This document shows, piece by piece, positions 14,775 through 22,833 of a DNA stretch of 64,000 nt. The stretch is taken from positions 1-64,000 of the forward strand of contig NZ_JACRYT010000017.1 of assembly GCF_014333425.1 (NCBI RefSeq). Reading direction: 5' to 3'. The DNA is from Zhenpiania hominis. Its GTDB lineage: Bacteria; Bacillota; Clostridia; Peptostreptococcales; Anaerovoracaceae. Positions within the stretch are counted from its first letter, which is position 1, and each line of letters starts with the position of its first letter. The position numbers and the translations under genes were made by a program. A model generated the notes under the pieces. That model saw only the letters and a program-made list of their open reading frames with translations, was not told the DNA's origin and did not search any database.

Positions 14775-16196
14775 ATGGAAGGACATCGCAATTCGTTAAG
14801 TAAGGTACTGGGAAGGACGGATGTTCTGGCAATCGGATTCGGAACCATGGTTGGATGGAGCTGGGTGATGCTGGCGTCTACCTGGCTGACACAGGCAGGG
14901 TTCTGGGGAACCATTCTCGCGTTTCTGATTGGCTCCCTGATTATCCTGGGGGTTGGAGCGCTCTATGGGGAACTGACTTCCGCATTGCCGCAGGCAGGCG
15001 GAGAAGTTGTATATATGTATCGGGCGATGGGCGGAAAAGCGGCCTGGCTGGTGGGATGGGTGCTGGCGTTTGCTTATCTGGGCGTAGCGGCCTGGGAGGG
15101 AATCGCGCTGGCCACCGCGCTGGATTCGATTCTACCCATCGGGCTTTATCTGCCGCTGTGGGAGATTGCGGGATATACGGTACATCTTTCCTGGGCGATA
15201 GTAGGGATGCTGGGAGCGGTTATTATGCTTCTTTTGAATCTTTTTGCCAGCAGACCGGCTGTTCTTTTTCAGGTGATGGGAACCGCGGCGATTGTTCTGG
15301 TAGCGCTTCTGCTTTTGTTCGGCGGCTTGACATTTGGCGGAATGGAAAACGTGGGAGAAAGCTTTGGAAGTCTTGACGGGTTTATCTATGTGTTTTTAAT
15401 GATTCCTTCCATGCTGGTGGGATTTGATGTATTGCCCCAGTCCGCGGAAGAGATGAACATTCCTCCGAGGGGCGTTGGGAAAATGGTGCTGGTTTGTATT
15501 GTTTTCAGCGTTTCCTGGTACCTGATTATTATTGTGGGGCTGGCCTTTTCCGCTCCTCTGGAAGTGCGGATGTCCGGCCTTATCCCGGCGGCAGATGTTA
15601 TTTCCTACGCGTATGGAGATGATTTTTTCGGATCCATTCTTGTACTGGGAGGAATGCTGGGAATTCTGACTTCCTGGAACGGTTTTTTTATGGGGGCGAC
15701 CCGGCTGCTTTTCGCTATGGGAAGGGCTAAAATGCTTCCGGCGGTTTTTGGTGTGGTGCATCCGAAGTATCGGACTCCCTGGGCAGCTACGCTTTTGGTG
15801 GGAATTGTCTGTATCGCGGCGCCGCTTCTGGGACAGAACGCGCTGCTGTGGTTCGTGGATATCAGCTCTTTCTGCGCGGTTTTCGCGTACTGCTGTGTCT
15901 GTATGTCTTTTGTAGTTCTGCGGAAAAAAGAGCCGGAACTGGCGCGCCCGTTTAAAGTGAAATATGGAATGCCTTTGGGAGTGTGCATGACAGGAATTAC
16001 GATTCTTTATTTTATTATTTATGTGCAGGATACACTTACCAATCGGAATTCTTTCAGCGAGATGCTTCTGTTCCTTGTCTGGATGGCGCTGGGAGCGGGA
16101 CTGGCTCTCCGGACCCGGAAAGATTTCGGCAGAATCAGCCGCGAGGAGAGAGAGGTGCTGATCTTTGGCGAGAAAATGGCAAGAAGGAGGCAGTAG
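14775..16196 (+). CDS. APC-family amino acid permease, paralogue of the upstream gene
   Basis: A 473-residue transporter with about 12 helices, clearly similar to its neighbour: it begins with the equivalent FGTMVGWSW, keeps LPQAGGE, and shares a SAEEMNIP stretch with the upstream AAEEMNIP. This points to a tandem duplication. Codon use is less biased, so expression may be lower. GAGAAAGG precedes the ATG. Its stop lies two bases before the kinase start, so the permease and the sensor kinase are probably co-transcribed; it could be a transporter that works with the sensor. Substrate unknown. Confidence 0.87.
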   Translation: MEGHRNSLSKVLGRTDVLAIGFGTMVGWSWVMLASTWLTQAGFWGTILAFLIGSLIILGVGALYGELTSALPQAGGEVVYMYRAMGGKAAWLVGWVLAFAYLGVAAWEGIALATALDSILPIGLYLPLWEIAGYTVHLSWAIVGMLGAVIMLLLNLFASRPAVLFQVMGTAAIVLVALLLLFGGLTFGGMENVGESFGSLDGFIYVFLMIPSMLVGFDVLPQSAEEMNIPPRGVGKMVLVCIVFSVSWYLIIIVGLAFSAPLEVRMSGLIPAADVISYAYGDDFFGSILVLGGMLGILTSWNGFFMGATRLLFAMGRAKMLPAVFGVVHPKYRTPWAATLLVGIVCIAAPLLGQNALLWFVDISSFCAVFAYCCVCMSFVVLRKKEPELARPFKVKYGMPLGVCMTGITILYFIIYVQDTLTNRNSFSEMLLFLVWMALGAGLALRTRKDFGRISREEREVLIFGEKMARRRQ

Positions 16197-16197
16197 A

Positions 16198-18171
16198 ATG
16201 CGGCAAAAACGAAAAGATGTGATACTCATTATCATTTTGATTGCCGTTATTTTCGCGATCCTTATTTATTCCGGCACAACGGATTCCGTTAAGATTATTT
16301 CGAGTGAAAAGGAAAAAGTAACTTTTAACCAGCGGGAACGCGCGCTAATACGGGAAAAAAAGACAATCACGCTGCGGATTGACGAACGTCTGTCCTATTT
16401 TGATACAGGGTTTCTGGAGGACTATCTGAACTCTGTGCTGGACGTTTCCGGGCTGCGCGTCCGGATTACAGATAATCCGAAGAACGCGGACGCTGCGCTT
16501 GCGGTAGTCGATGAAGCGCTCCGGGAACAAGAAAAAAACATGGATTTTACATCCCCGCTCTTTCAGGTGGAGGGAAGCCTGTTTGTGCGGACCGACGCGG
16601 ATACTTCGCGCCGGCTGGATGGAATTTGTCTGAAGGGGATGCTTACCGATGAGGAAAAACGGGCTCTTTCCTATAATGGGCAGTCCATACGCCTAAAGGA
16701 GGCAGATTCTGTGAGAGAGGTTGTTGCCCTTGCCGAGGAGGAAGGAGCGGACTGCATTCTGGGGGATCAGACTGCCGTTGTTTCCGTCTTGAAGGAGAAG
16801 GGAATTCTGCAACAGTATGAAGATATCAATACGGATTTTACGAAACAGAATGTATGTATTCTGATCGAGGCTACAAACCCGTTTCTTTACAGTATTGTCA
16901 ATAAATCTATCCAATGCGCGGATCGAAAGCAGCTGATGGTGCAGGCCCAGGAAAAGTGGTTCGGGATTTCCGAGCCTCTGGTGGAGGACAGTCGGTACGG
17001 AGATATGGCAGCGCTGCTGCTCATCGTTTTTGCGGCAGTCTTTTGTACGTTCTTTGTATATTATCAGTCAAATAAGAATTTGTACAGCGAACTGACGGAG
17101 AGGATGAAGCAGCTGGTTGCCAGCAAGCAGGAGATGCAGACTACATTTAATAGCGTATCTTATTATATGGCGGAGCTGACACCGGAAGGCGTTATTTTAG
17201 ATATTAACCGCGCTTTTTTAAACTATGTGAACCGGGAATGTATGGGGAAAGATATCACAGAAGTTCTGCAGTTTCCGAGGAAGATGCGGGAGGAACTCCA
17301 GGAAATGCTGCGTTATACGGGAAATACCGGGAAGAGAGCATCCAGAGAAATTACGATGAAGAGGCAGATCTTGGAGGTAAACGTGTTTCCTATTATGAGC
17401 CCGAAAGGCGAGGTGGAAAAGCTGCTGTTTATGGCCAGCGATGTGACTGGCGTGCGGATGGCAGAGCGTCAGATGCTGCAGGATAATAAGATGATCGCGG
17501 TAGGCCAGCTTGCCGCAGGAGTCGCTCATGAAATTCGAAATCCGCTGGGTGTAATCCGCAATTACTGTTATGTGCTGAAAACAATGAAAGATGAAAACTC
17601 TCAGGCACAGGCGGTGCAGGCCATTGAAAAATCCGTGGATACAGCGGGTAATATTATTGACAACCTGCTGAACTTTTCGAGAGTTTCCTCAAAAGTGAAA
17701 GAAGAGGTTCCGATTGTGGAGCATATTAACTCCGTAATTTCTCTGAATAAGGGACTGATAAAGAAAAAGCAGATTTTTATTTCCGTTCAGTGCGAGGAGG
17801 ATTTTCCGGTACGGATGGCAGTGGAGTCCTTCGATATCATTTTGATCAATTTGGTATCTAACGCCATTGACGCTATGGATCAGAATGGAAAACTGATGGT
17901 TCGCGTACAACGCCGGGAGGGGGAGTTTTGTGTGGAAGTGTCGGATACGGGAACCGGAATCGAAGAAGATATTCTGGACGATATTTTCAATCCGTTTTTT
18001 ACGACAAAGCGTACGACAGAAGGAAACGGACTGGGGCTGTACATCGTCTATAATGAAATACAGAAAATGAACGGGCAAATTAAAGTGACAAGCAAAGTGG
18101 GAGCGGGAACAACCTTCAGGGTGATCCTGCCTCTCGGAATGGAGGACGCGGATGAACAGAGAAAACTTTAA
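16198..18171 (+). CDS. Sensor histidine kinase with extracellular solute-binding-like domain
   Basis: A 657-residue membrane kinase. Membrane segment 1 covers about residues 7-24. An extracellular region of roughly 240 residues resembles a family 3 solute-binding (amino-acid binding) domain, with ITLRIDERL near its start. Membrane segment 2 covers 270-290, then come a PAS domain (about 310-430), the phospho-acceptor H444 in VAHEIRNPLG, and a HATPase domain to the end with GNGLGLYI. I chose the ATG at 16198 because AAGGAGG precedes it; the open frame upstream overlaps the permease. It overlaps the response regulator by 20 bases. It probably senses an extracellular amino acid or related acid. 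Confidence 0.88.
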   Translation: MRQKRKDVILIIILIAVIFAILIYSGTTDSVKIISSEKEKVTFNQRERALIREKKTITLRIDERLSYFDTGFLEDYLNSVLDVSGLRVRITDNPKNADAALAVVDEALREQEKNMDFTSPLFQVEGSLFVRTDADTSRRLDGICLKGMLTDEEKRALSYNGQSIRLKEADSVREVVALAEEEGADCILGDQTAVVSVLKEKGILQQYEDINTDFTKQNVCILIEATNPFLYSIVNKSIQCADRKQLMVQAQEKWFGISEPLVEDSRYGDMAALLLIVFAAVFCTFFVYYQSNKNLYSELTERMKQLVASKQEMQTTFNSVSYYMAELTPEGVILDINRAFLNYVNRECMGKDITEVLQFPRKMREELQEMLRYTGNTGKRASREITMKRQILEVNVFPIMSPKGEVEKLLFMASDVTGVRMAERQMLQDNKMIAVGQLAAGVAHEIRNPLGVIRNYCYVLKTMKDENSQAQAVQAIEKSVDTAGNIIDNLLNFSRVSSKVKEEVPIVEHINSVISLNKGLIKKKQIFISVQCEEDFPVRMAVESFDIILINLVSNAIDAMDQNGKLMVRVQRREGEFCVEVSDTGTGIEEDILDDIFNPFFTTKRTTEGNGLGLYIVYNEIQKMNGQIKVTSKVGAGTTFRVILPLGMEDADEQRKL

Positions 18172-19522
18172 TATTCTAGTTGTAGACGATGAAAAGGATT
18201 ATTGCGATGTATTAAAAATGATTTTGACCGGAAAGGGATATAAGGTGGACACCTGCGGGAACGGCCAGGAAGCAGTGGAAAAGCTGGAAAAAAAGTCGTT
18301 TGATCTGGTGATCACGGATCTGTGCATGCCGGTGATGGACGGAAGGCAGCTGCTGGAAGAAATCAAAAAAAGGGACTGGGATACGGAAGTGATTATGCTG
18401 ACCGCTCACGGAACCATTGAGAAAGCAGTTGACGCCATGAAAGCGGGGGCGTATTCATACGTTACAAAAGGGCGTGATCCGGAAGAACTCTTTATGGAGG
18501 TTCGCAAACTTCGGGACGCGAGGAAAATGAAAAGGGACAATGCGATTCTCAAAGAAAAGTTGAACGGCAACTTTATGCTGGAAAGCAGAAATAAAAAATA
18601 TCGGCAGATGATGGAGCTGGCGGAGCGGGCGGCTCAAAGCGATTCCAATATTCTGATTCTGGGAGAGTCAGGAACGGGAAAGGAAGTGCTGGCTTCGTTT
18701 ATCCATCAGAAAAGTAAGCGAAAAGAAGCCAACTTTATGGAGCTGAACTGCCAGGCGCTGTCGGAGTCCATCCTGGAATCTGAATTGTTCGGCCATGAAA
18801 AGGGAGCGTTTACCGGAGCGGATCGGCGCAGAATCGGGTTGTTTGAAGCGTCTAACGGTGGAACCTTGTTTCTGGATGAAATAGGAGGCGTTTCCGTGAA
18901 CTTACAGGCTAAGCTTCTGAAGGCCATTGAGAATAAACAGATCTACCGTCTGGGGAGCAGTACGCCCATCAATGTGGATTTCCGTCTGATTACCGCCACC
19001 AACCACAATTTGCGGAAGGATATGGGTGATGGATCCTTTCGAGACGATTTGTTTTATCGGATCAGCACGATTGTGCTGGAACTGCCGCCTCTCCGGGAAC
19101 GGCCGGAGGATATTCCTTTGTTTATTCAGTATTTCTTTGATAAATATCAGCGCGAGATGAACAAACGGATTACGGATGTGGAGAATTCCGTAAAAGAACT
19201 GTTGGCAGGCTATTCCTATCCGGGAAACGTCCGGGAATTGAAAAATATTATCGAGCGTCTTGTAGTGCTTTCGGAGAAAGGAGAAATCCGGGAAGCTTAT
19301 TTGCCTTCCGATGTTGTAAAAAATCAGAGAACCGCGCGGCAAGTGCAAAGTGAAGCGATGGATCTTACGATTTCCCTCAAAGAGTACCGCGGAAAAGTGG
19401 AGAAAGCGTATATCGCAAGTCTTTTGGAACGTTATCCGAAAGATATGAATAAAGTGGCGGAAATTCTGGATATTTCCAGGAGACAGCTGTTCAACAAGCT
19501 GGTAGAGTATGAACTGAAATAG
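18152..19522 (+). CDS. Sigma-54-dependent response regulator (NtrC/AtoC family)
   Basis: A 456-residue activator with three domains: receiver with phospho-acceptor D56 in VITDLCMP; an AAA+ domain with Walker A GESGTGKE (171-178), sigma-54-contacting GAFTGA (218-223) and Walker B LFLDEIGG; and a C-terminal Fis-type helix-turn-helix (NKVAEILDISRRQLFNKL). It activates promoters read by RpoN, which is not encoded in this window. Candidate targets are the -24/-12 sequences at 544 and 13158. It overlaps the kinase gene, its presumed partner. A hairpin starting in its stop codon acts as terminator. Confidence 0.95.
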   Translation: MNRENFNILVVDDEKDYCDVLKMILTGKGYKVDTCGNGQEAVEKLEKKSFDLVITDLCMPVMDGRQLLEEIKKRDWDTEVIMLTAHGTIEKAVDAMKAGAYSYVTKGRDPEELFMEVRKLRDARKMKRDNAILKEKLNGNFMLESRNKKYRQMMELAERAAQSDSNILILGESGTGKEVLASFIHQKSKRKEANFMELNCQALSESILESELFGHEKGAFTGADRRRIGLFEASNGGTLFLDEIGGVSVNLQAKLLKAIENKQIYRLGSSTPINVDFRLITATNHNLRKDMGDGSFRDDLFYRISTIVLELPPLRERPEDIPLFIQYFFDKYQREMNKRITDVENSVKELLAGYSYPGNVRELKNIIERLVVLSEKGEIREAYLPSDVVKNQRTARQVQSEAMDLTISLKEYRGKVEKAYIASLLERYPKDMNKVAEILDISRRQLFNKLVEYELK

Positions 19523-19551
19523 GCGGAGCTTGCATATTCCGCCTTCTTTTG
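19521..19551 (+). terminator. Terminator after the response regulator, overlapping the next promoter
   Basis: AGGCGGA (19521-19527) pairs with TCCGCCT (19538-19544), followed by TCTTTTG. The left arm starts inside the stop codon. Confidence 0.6.
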
Positions 19552-19558
19552 TTATAAT
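19530..19558 (+). promoter_or_regulatory. SigA promoter of the lipoprotein gene
   Basis: TTGCAT (19530-19535) and consensus TATAAT (19553-19558) with 17 bases between. It shares sequence with the terminator hairpin. Confidence 0.7.
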
Positions 19559-19621
19559 ATAAAAAATGTGTGAGTATTCAAAAAAAGAAAGGGAGCGGCT
19601 TGACGCCGCGGGGTGAGCGTA

Positions 19622-21031
19622 ATGAAGAAACGTGTTTTTGTGTTATTTTGTTTTTTGGCGGCAATGCTTCTTACTGTCTGCGGCTGCGGCAGTTCTTCGG
19701 ATAAAGATACTGCGTCAGAGCCGGAGACTGTAAAGGAGAAAGTTTACTACGCAGCCTTTGAGGTGCCGAAAGGCTGGAAGGAAAAAATGGTGGAGCCATA
19801 TCCTTCTGAGGCAAAGTTCTACCAGTACGATGGAGAGGGCTCCTATACGGTCAGCTTTGTAAAAACAGACAGTATTGACACCCTTGAGAAGGAATGCGAG
19901 GAGCTTCTGTTCGCTCCGGTTTCCGATCTTGAAAAAACGGAAGGGATCCAGGTGGAACGAAAGGATGCGGAGATGGGAGGCCAGCCTGCCAAACAAATTG
20001 TGGTTACCTTTAAAGCAGACGGCGATCTGAGAAAAAAAGATCATAAATGGATTATAACCGGAATGGAGACCAGGATTGGGGCCTACTTTGTTCAGGGCAC
20101 AGGAATTAATTCGGAAAAGAGGCAGGCAGCCTACGATGAGGTGCTGGATTCCTTCACTATCACCGATAAAATGGATGAGGAAGTGTACGCGCAGAATACC
20201 GGTCAGGCAGGAGAGCTTCTATTTCCGCTGTCCGGATGGGTAACCCGCACGGAAACATACCTGGGCATGGTTTCCTACAGTACGGAGGAGGATACGATCC
20301 GGCTGATTCCTCTGAAAGAGGACGAAACCGCCGATGAAGCGATTAACCGGGCTTACCGGGAAAATGATTTCTATGAGGCGGAAAGAGCCTGGGCCAAAGA
20401 AGTGAAAAACAAGACTATTGATAAGGGAAAAGTGGTGCGGATGAAAACTTCGGCAGGAGGAGAGTCAAACAGAACCTCGATAACAGGTGCCTATATTCTG
20501 AATATCGCTCAAAATCAGGAAGGAAAGGATGTCTGTGTGGTCCTCTCATCTTATGAAAAACAGAAAAAATTCCCATATCCGGAGATGCTGCGGTCTTTTC
20601 AGAGCGCGGAGCTGGCTATGGAAAGGGTGAATACACTTTGGGAAAACCGGACGAAGTACGCGGGTGATAACAGCAAGGCGCGGACGCTTTCCGACGGGGC
20701 AGGCTTTGGCGATTTTGGAACATATACGATAAAGCTGGTTACGGAGAAAGAGCCCTACGGCATGATTCTCCAGTATGAAAAGCCCCTGTCAGTGAAAACG
20801 GAAGAACAGAGGGAACAACAGAGGGAACAACTTACCCGTCAGGCCGGTATCGTGCTGGGGCTTGTGGAGAATCTGGAGTTTGTAGAAATTCAGAGCAATG
20901 GGGAAAAACTGCGGGTTACCGAGGATGACGCCAACTGCCTGCGGAACCGGAATATTAAAAAGCTGGGGCAAGAGAAGGCGCAGCTTACGGATTATGTACT
21001 GGAAGGAATGTGGAATGGATCGGCGCTTTGA
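19622..21031 (+). CDS. Lipoprotein of unknown function
   Basis: A 469-residue predicted lipoprotein. A basic start (MKKR) and hydrophobic segment are followed by the lipobox-like VCGC, with the acylated cysteine probably C22, then a Ser/Asp-rich linker. The mature part is soluble and extracellular, and appears to contain two similar halves, each with a YYAAFEVPKGW- or LLFPLSGW-like beginning and a stretch about transforming values to K/E-rich helices, but I do not recognise a characterised domain. A short direct repeat encodes REQQREQ near residue 400. I chose the ATG at 19622 (GGGGTGAG upstream); a GTG three codons earlier is possible. Confidence 0.7.
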   Translation: MKKRVFVLFCFLAAMLLTVCGCGSSSDKDTASEPETVKEKVYYAAFEVPKGWKEKMVEPYPSEAKFYQYDGEGSYTVSFVKTDSIDTLEKECEELLFAPVSDLEKTEGIQVERKDAEMGGQPAKQIVVTFKADGDLRKKDHKWIITGMETRIGAYFVQGTGINSEKRQAAYDEVLDSFTITDKMDEEVYAQNTGQAGELLFPLSGWVTRTETYLGMVSYSTEEDTIRLIPLKEDETADEAINRAYRENDFYEAERAWAKEVKNKTIDKGKVVRMKTSAGGESNRTSITGAYILNIAQNQEGKDVCVVLSSYEKQKKFPYPEMLRSFQSAELAMERVNTLWENRTKYAGDNSKARTLSDGAGFGDFGTYTIKLVTEKEPYGMILQYEKPLSVKTEEQREQQREQLTRQAGIVLGLVENLEFVEIQSNGEKLRVTEDDANCLRNRNIKKLGQEKAQLTDYVLEGMWNGSAL

Positions 21032-21058
21032 TAGGGCAGACTAAGGAACGGAATATCG

Positions 21059-21106
21059 AAAAAAAGCCGGAGGCCGTCTTTATTATACGGCAAAACCGGC
21101 TTTTTT
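21059..21106. terminator. Bidirectional terminator between the lipoprotein and rluD-type genes
   Basis: AAAAAAGCCGG pairs with CCGGCTTTTTT, giving T-runs on both strands; an inner GCCGT/ACGGC pair extends the stem. It serves the two convergent transcription units. Confidence 0.8.
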
Positions 21107-21109
21107 ATG

Positions 21110-22000
21110 TTATCGCAGCTTCTCCAGCAAGTTTGCCATGTCCTCCGGCAGTTCCGCCTCGAAAGAAACCGGCTCGCCGGTCACCGGATGGAGCATAGCG
21201 AGTTTTCTCGCGTGAAGAGCCTGCCTTTCAATGAGGAACGGGTTTGACTCCCCATAGAGATGATCGCTCACAACGGGATGACCGATGGCGGCCATATGGA
21301 CGCGGATCTGATGGGTACGTCCGGTTTCCAGCGAGAGCTCAACCAGAGAATATCCTGCCCGAAATCGATCCAGCACCTGGTAATGGGTGACAGACGGGGA
21401 ACCGCCTTCCACAACGGCACGTTCCACACGTTCCGGGTCCGGCTGTCCGATGGGAAGAGAGATGGTGCCCTGATCCTCTTTTACGAGTCCTTTGACAATG
21501 GCCAGATATCGTTTTTCCACAAGCCCTGCCTGGCTCTGCTTCATAAAGCTGGCCTGACAGTGGGAATTTTTCGCTACTGCTACAATTCCGGAAGTATCCA
21601 TGTCCAGCCGGTTCATAAAACGAATTTTAAAGCTCTGGCCCCGATCCAGCATCTCTTTCATAATCCCGTTTGCCAGCGTATGCTGGGGATGTCCCTTTGT
21701 AGGGTGGACAACGATTCCCGGCTGCTTGTTGATAATCAGCAGGCTGGAATCCTCATAGACCGTGCGGATCGGAATGTCTTCCGGAATGAAATCGCTGGTT
21801 TCCTCAGGAAGCCGGATTTCCAGAACATCGCCGGGCTTGGCGGTGATCCAACCCGGAATCTGCTCGCCGTTGAGATATACCAGCTTTTCACGCTTGATTT
21901 TATTGCGCATGCGGGCGGAAAACTGAAATCTCTGGCGGAGGATCTGTTTGATCGCCAGATCTTTATCCTCAGCTGTAATCGTATATGTAAATTCGCTCAT
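21110..22000 (-). CDS. RluA/RluD-family pseudouridine synthase
   Basis: A 296-residue RNA pseudouridine synthase. An N-terminal S4-like domain (about 1-75, with LVYLNGEQI) is followed by the catalytic domain with the conserved aspartate in MNRLDMDTSG and a C-terminal ETGRTHQIRVH motif. The family modifies uridines in 23S rRNA or tRNA; which site cannot be told. It is the last gene of a minus-strand unit with nadK and pepF, 17 bases after nadK. The ATG at 22000 has AAGGAACG upstream. Confidence 0.9.
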   Translation of the reverse strand: MSEFTYTITAEDKDLAIKQILRQRFQFSARMRNKIKREKLVYLNGEQIPGWITAKPGDVLEIRLPEETSDFIPEDIPIRTVYEDSSLLIINKQPGIVVHPTKGHPQHTLANGIMKEMLDRGQSFKIRFMNRLDMDTSGIVAVAKNSHCQASFMKQSQAGLVEKRYLAIVKGLVKEDQGTISLPIGQPDPERVERAVVEGGSPSVTHYQVLDRFRAGYSLVELSLETGRTHQIRVHMAAIGHPVVSDHLYGESNPFLIERQALHARKLAMLHPVTGEPVSFEAELPEDMANLLEKLR

Positions 22001-22016
22001 AGTTCATAATCGTTCC

Positions 22017-22832
22017 TTATAGAAATTTTGTTTTTACCTTGTCCCAAAAATCGTAACTCTCAAACCGCAGCAGATTAATAATCGTTTCCGAAAACTCGAT
22101 TTTAATTTCTTTTACGTCCGTGTAAGTATGTTCGATTCCATCATTGAGAAGAATAAGCTGCTCGCTTTTTCCGGGAGCCATCTCGGGAACAATTCCAAGG
22201 GACAGCTCAGAAGGCAGCAGGATACTGGAAGTAAACGACCGATACGCGGTTGTGTTCATCGGCGCGATGGGAGTGACCTGCAGCAGTTTGATTCGCGGAT
22301 CCACAATGGAGCCTCCCAGAGAATAGTTATAGGCGGTGCTGCCGGCAGAGGTGGCAACGAGAATTCCGTCTCCGCTGAATTTTTCAATGGGGCTGTTTCC
22401 GATGGCAATGTTCAGGTGTACCGAATAGGAGTGGCTTCCGCGAATAACGATTTCATTAAGACCCCGGTGAACCATCTGATTTCCCGCCTTGGTTGTGACG
22501 ACCGCCTGCACCGTATTAAGGGGCTGTAAGGTGTATCTTCCCTCTTTATATTCCTGAATAAATCGTTCCAGCTCTTGCGGATCGTCGGGGGAAATTTCCT
22601 GAAAAAATCCGAGATGTCCGGTGTTGACGCCTACAATCGGAATGGGAGGAAAATGATAGGTATGCACCGCTCTGAGGAACGCGCCGTCTCCTCCCACGCA
22701 GACCAGCAGTTCGCTGTCCGGAGAACAGTTCTCCCGGACAGCGAATCCGTTTTTCTCGAAAGTCTTGATCAGGTTTTCTTTTTCTTTTTCGGACACTGAA
22801 GTGCCGTTTGTAAATATTGTCACAATTCTCAT
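22017..22832 (-). CDS. nadK: NAD kinase
   Basis: Phosphorylates NAD to NADP in the cytoplasm. 271 residues, the usual length. The GGDG motif (VGGDGAFLRA) and the NTGHLGF stretch are present, as is the GSTAYNYSLGG substrate-binding segment. I chose the ATG at 22832, giving MRIVTIF, because the longer frame overlaps the end of pepF; the stop of pepF lies one base before this ATG, so translation is probably coupled. Flanked by pepF and rluD-type genes in the same operon. Confidence 0.95.
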   Translation of the reverse strand: MRIVTIFTNGTSVSEKEKENLIKTFEKNGFAVRENCSPDSELLVCVGGDGAFLRAVHTYHFPPIPIVGVNTGHLGFFQEISPDDPQELERFIQEYKEGRYTLQPLNTVQAVVTTKAGNQMVHRGLNEIVIRGSHSYSVHLNIAIGNSPIEKFSGDGILVATSAGSTAYNYSLGGSIVDPRIKLLQVTPIAPMNTTAYRSFTSSILLPSELSLGIVPEMAPGKSEQLILLNDGIEHTYTDVKEIKIEFSETIINLLRFESYDFWDKVKTKFL

Positions 22833-22833
22833 T

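Noticed and set aside
20790..20850. Direct repeat (GAGGGAACAACA) as a mobile or CRISPR-like repeat
   Set aside because: Only two copies, inside a coding frame, giving REQQREQ; a simple coding duplication.
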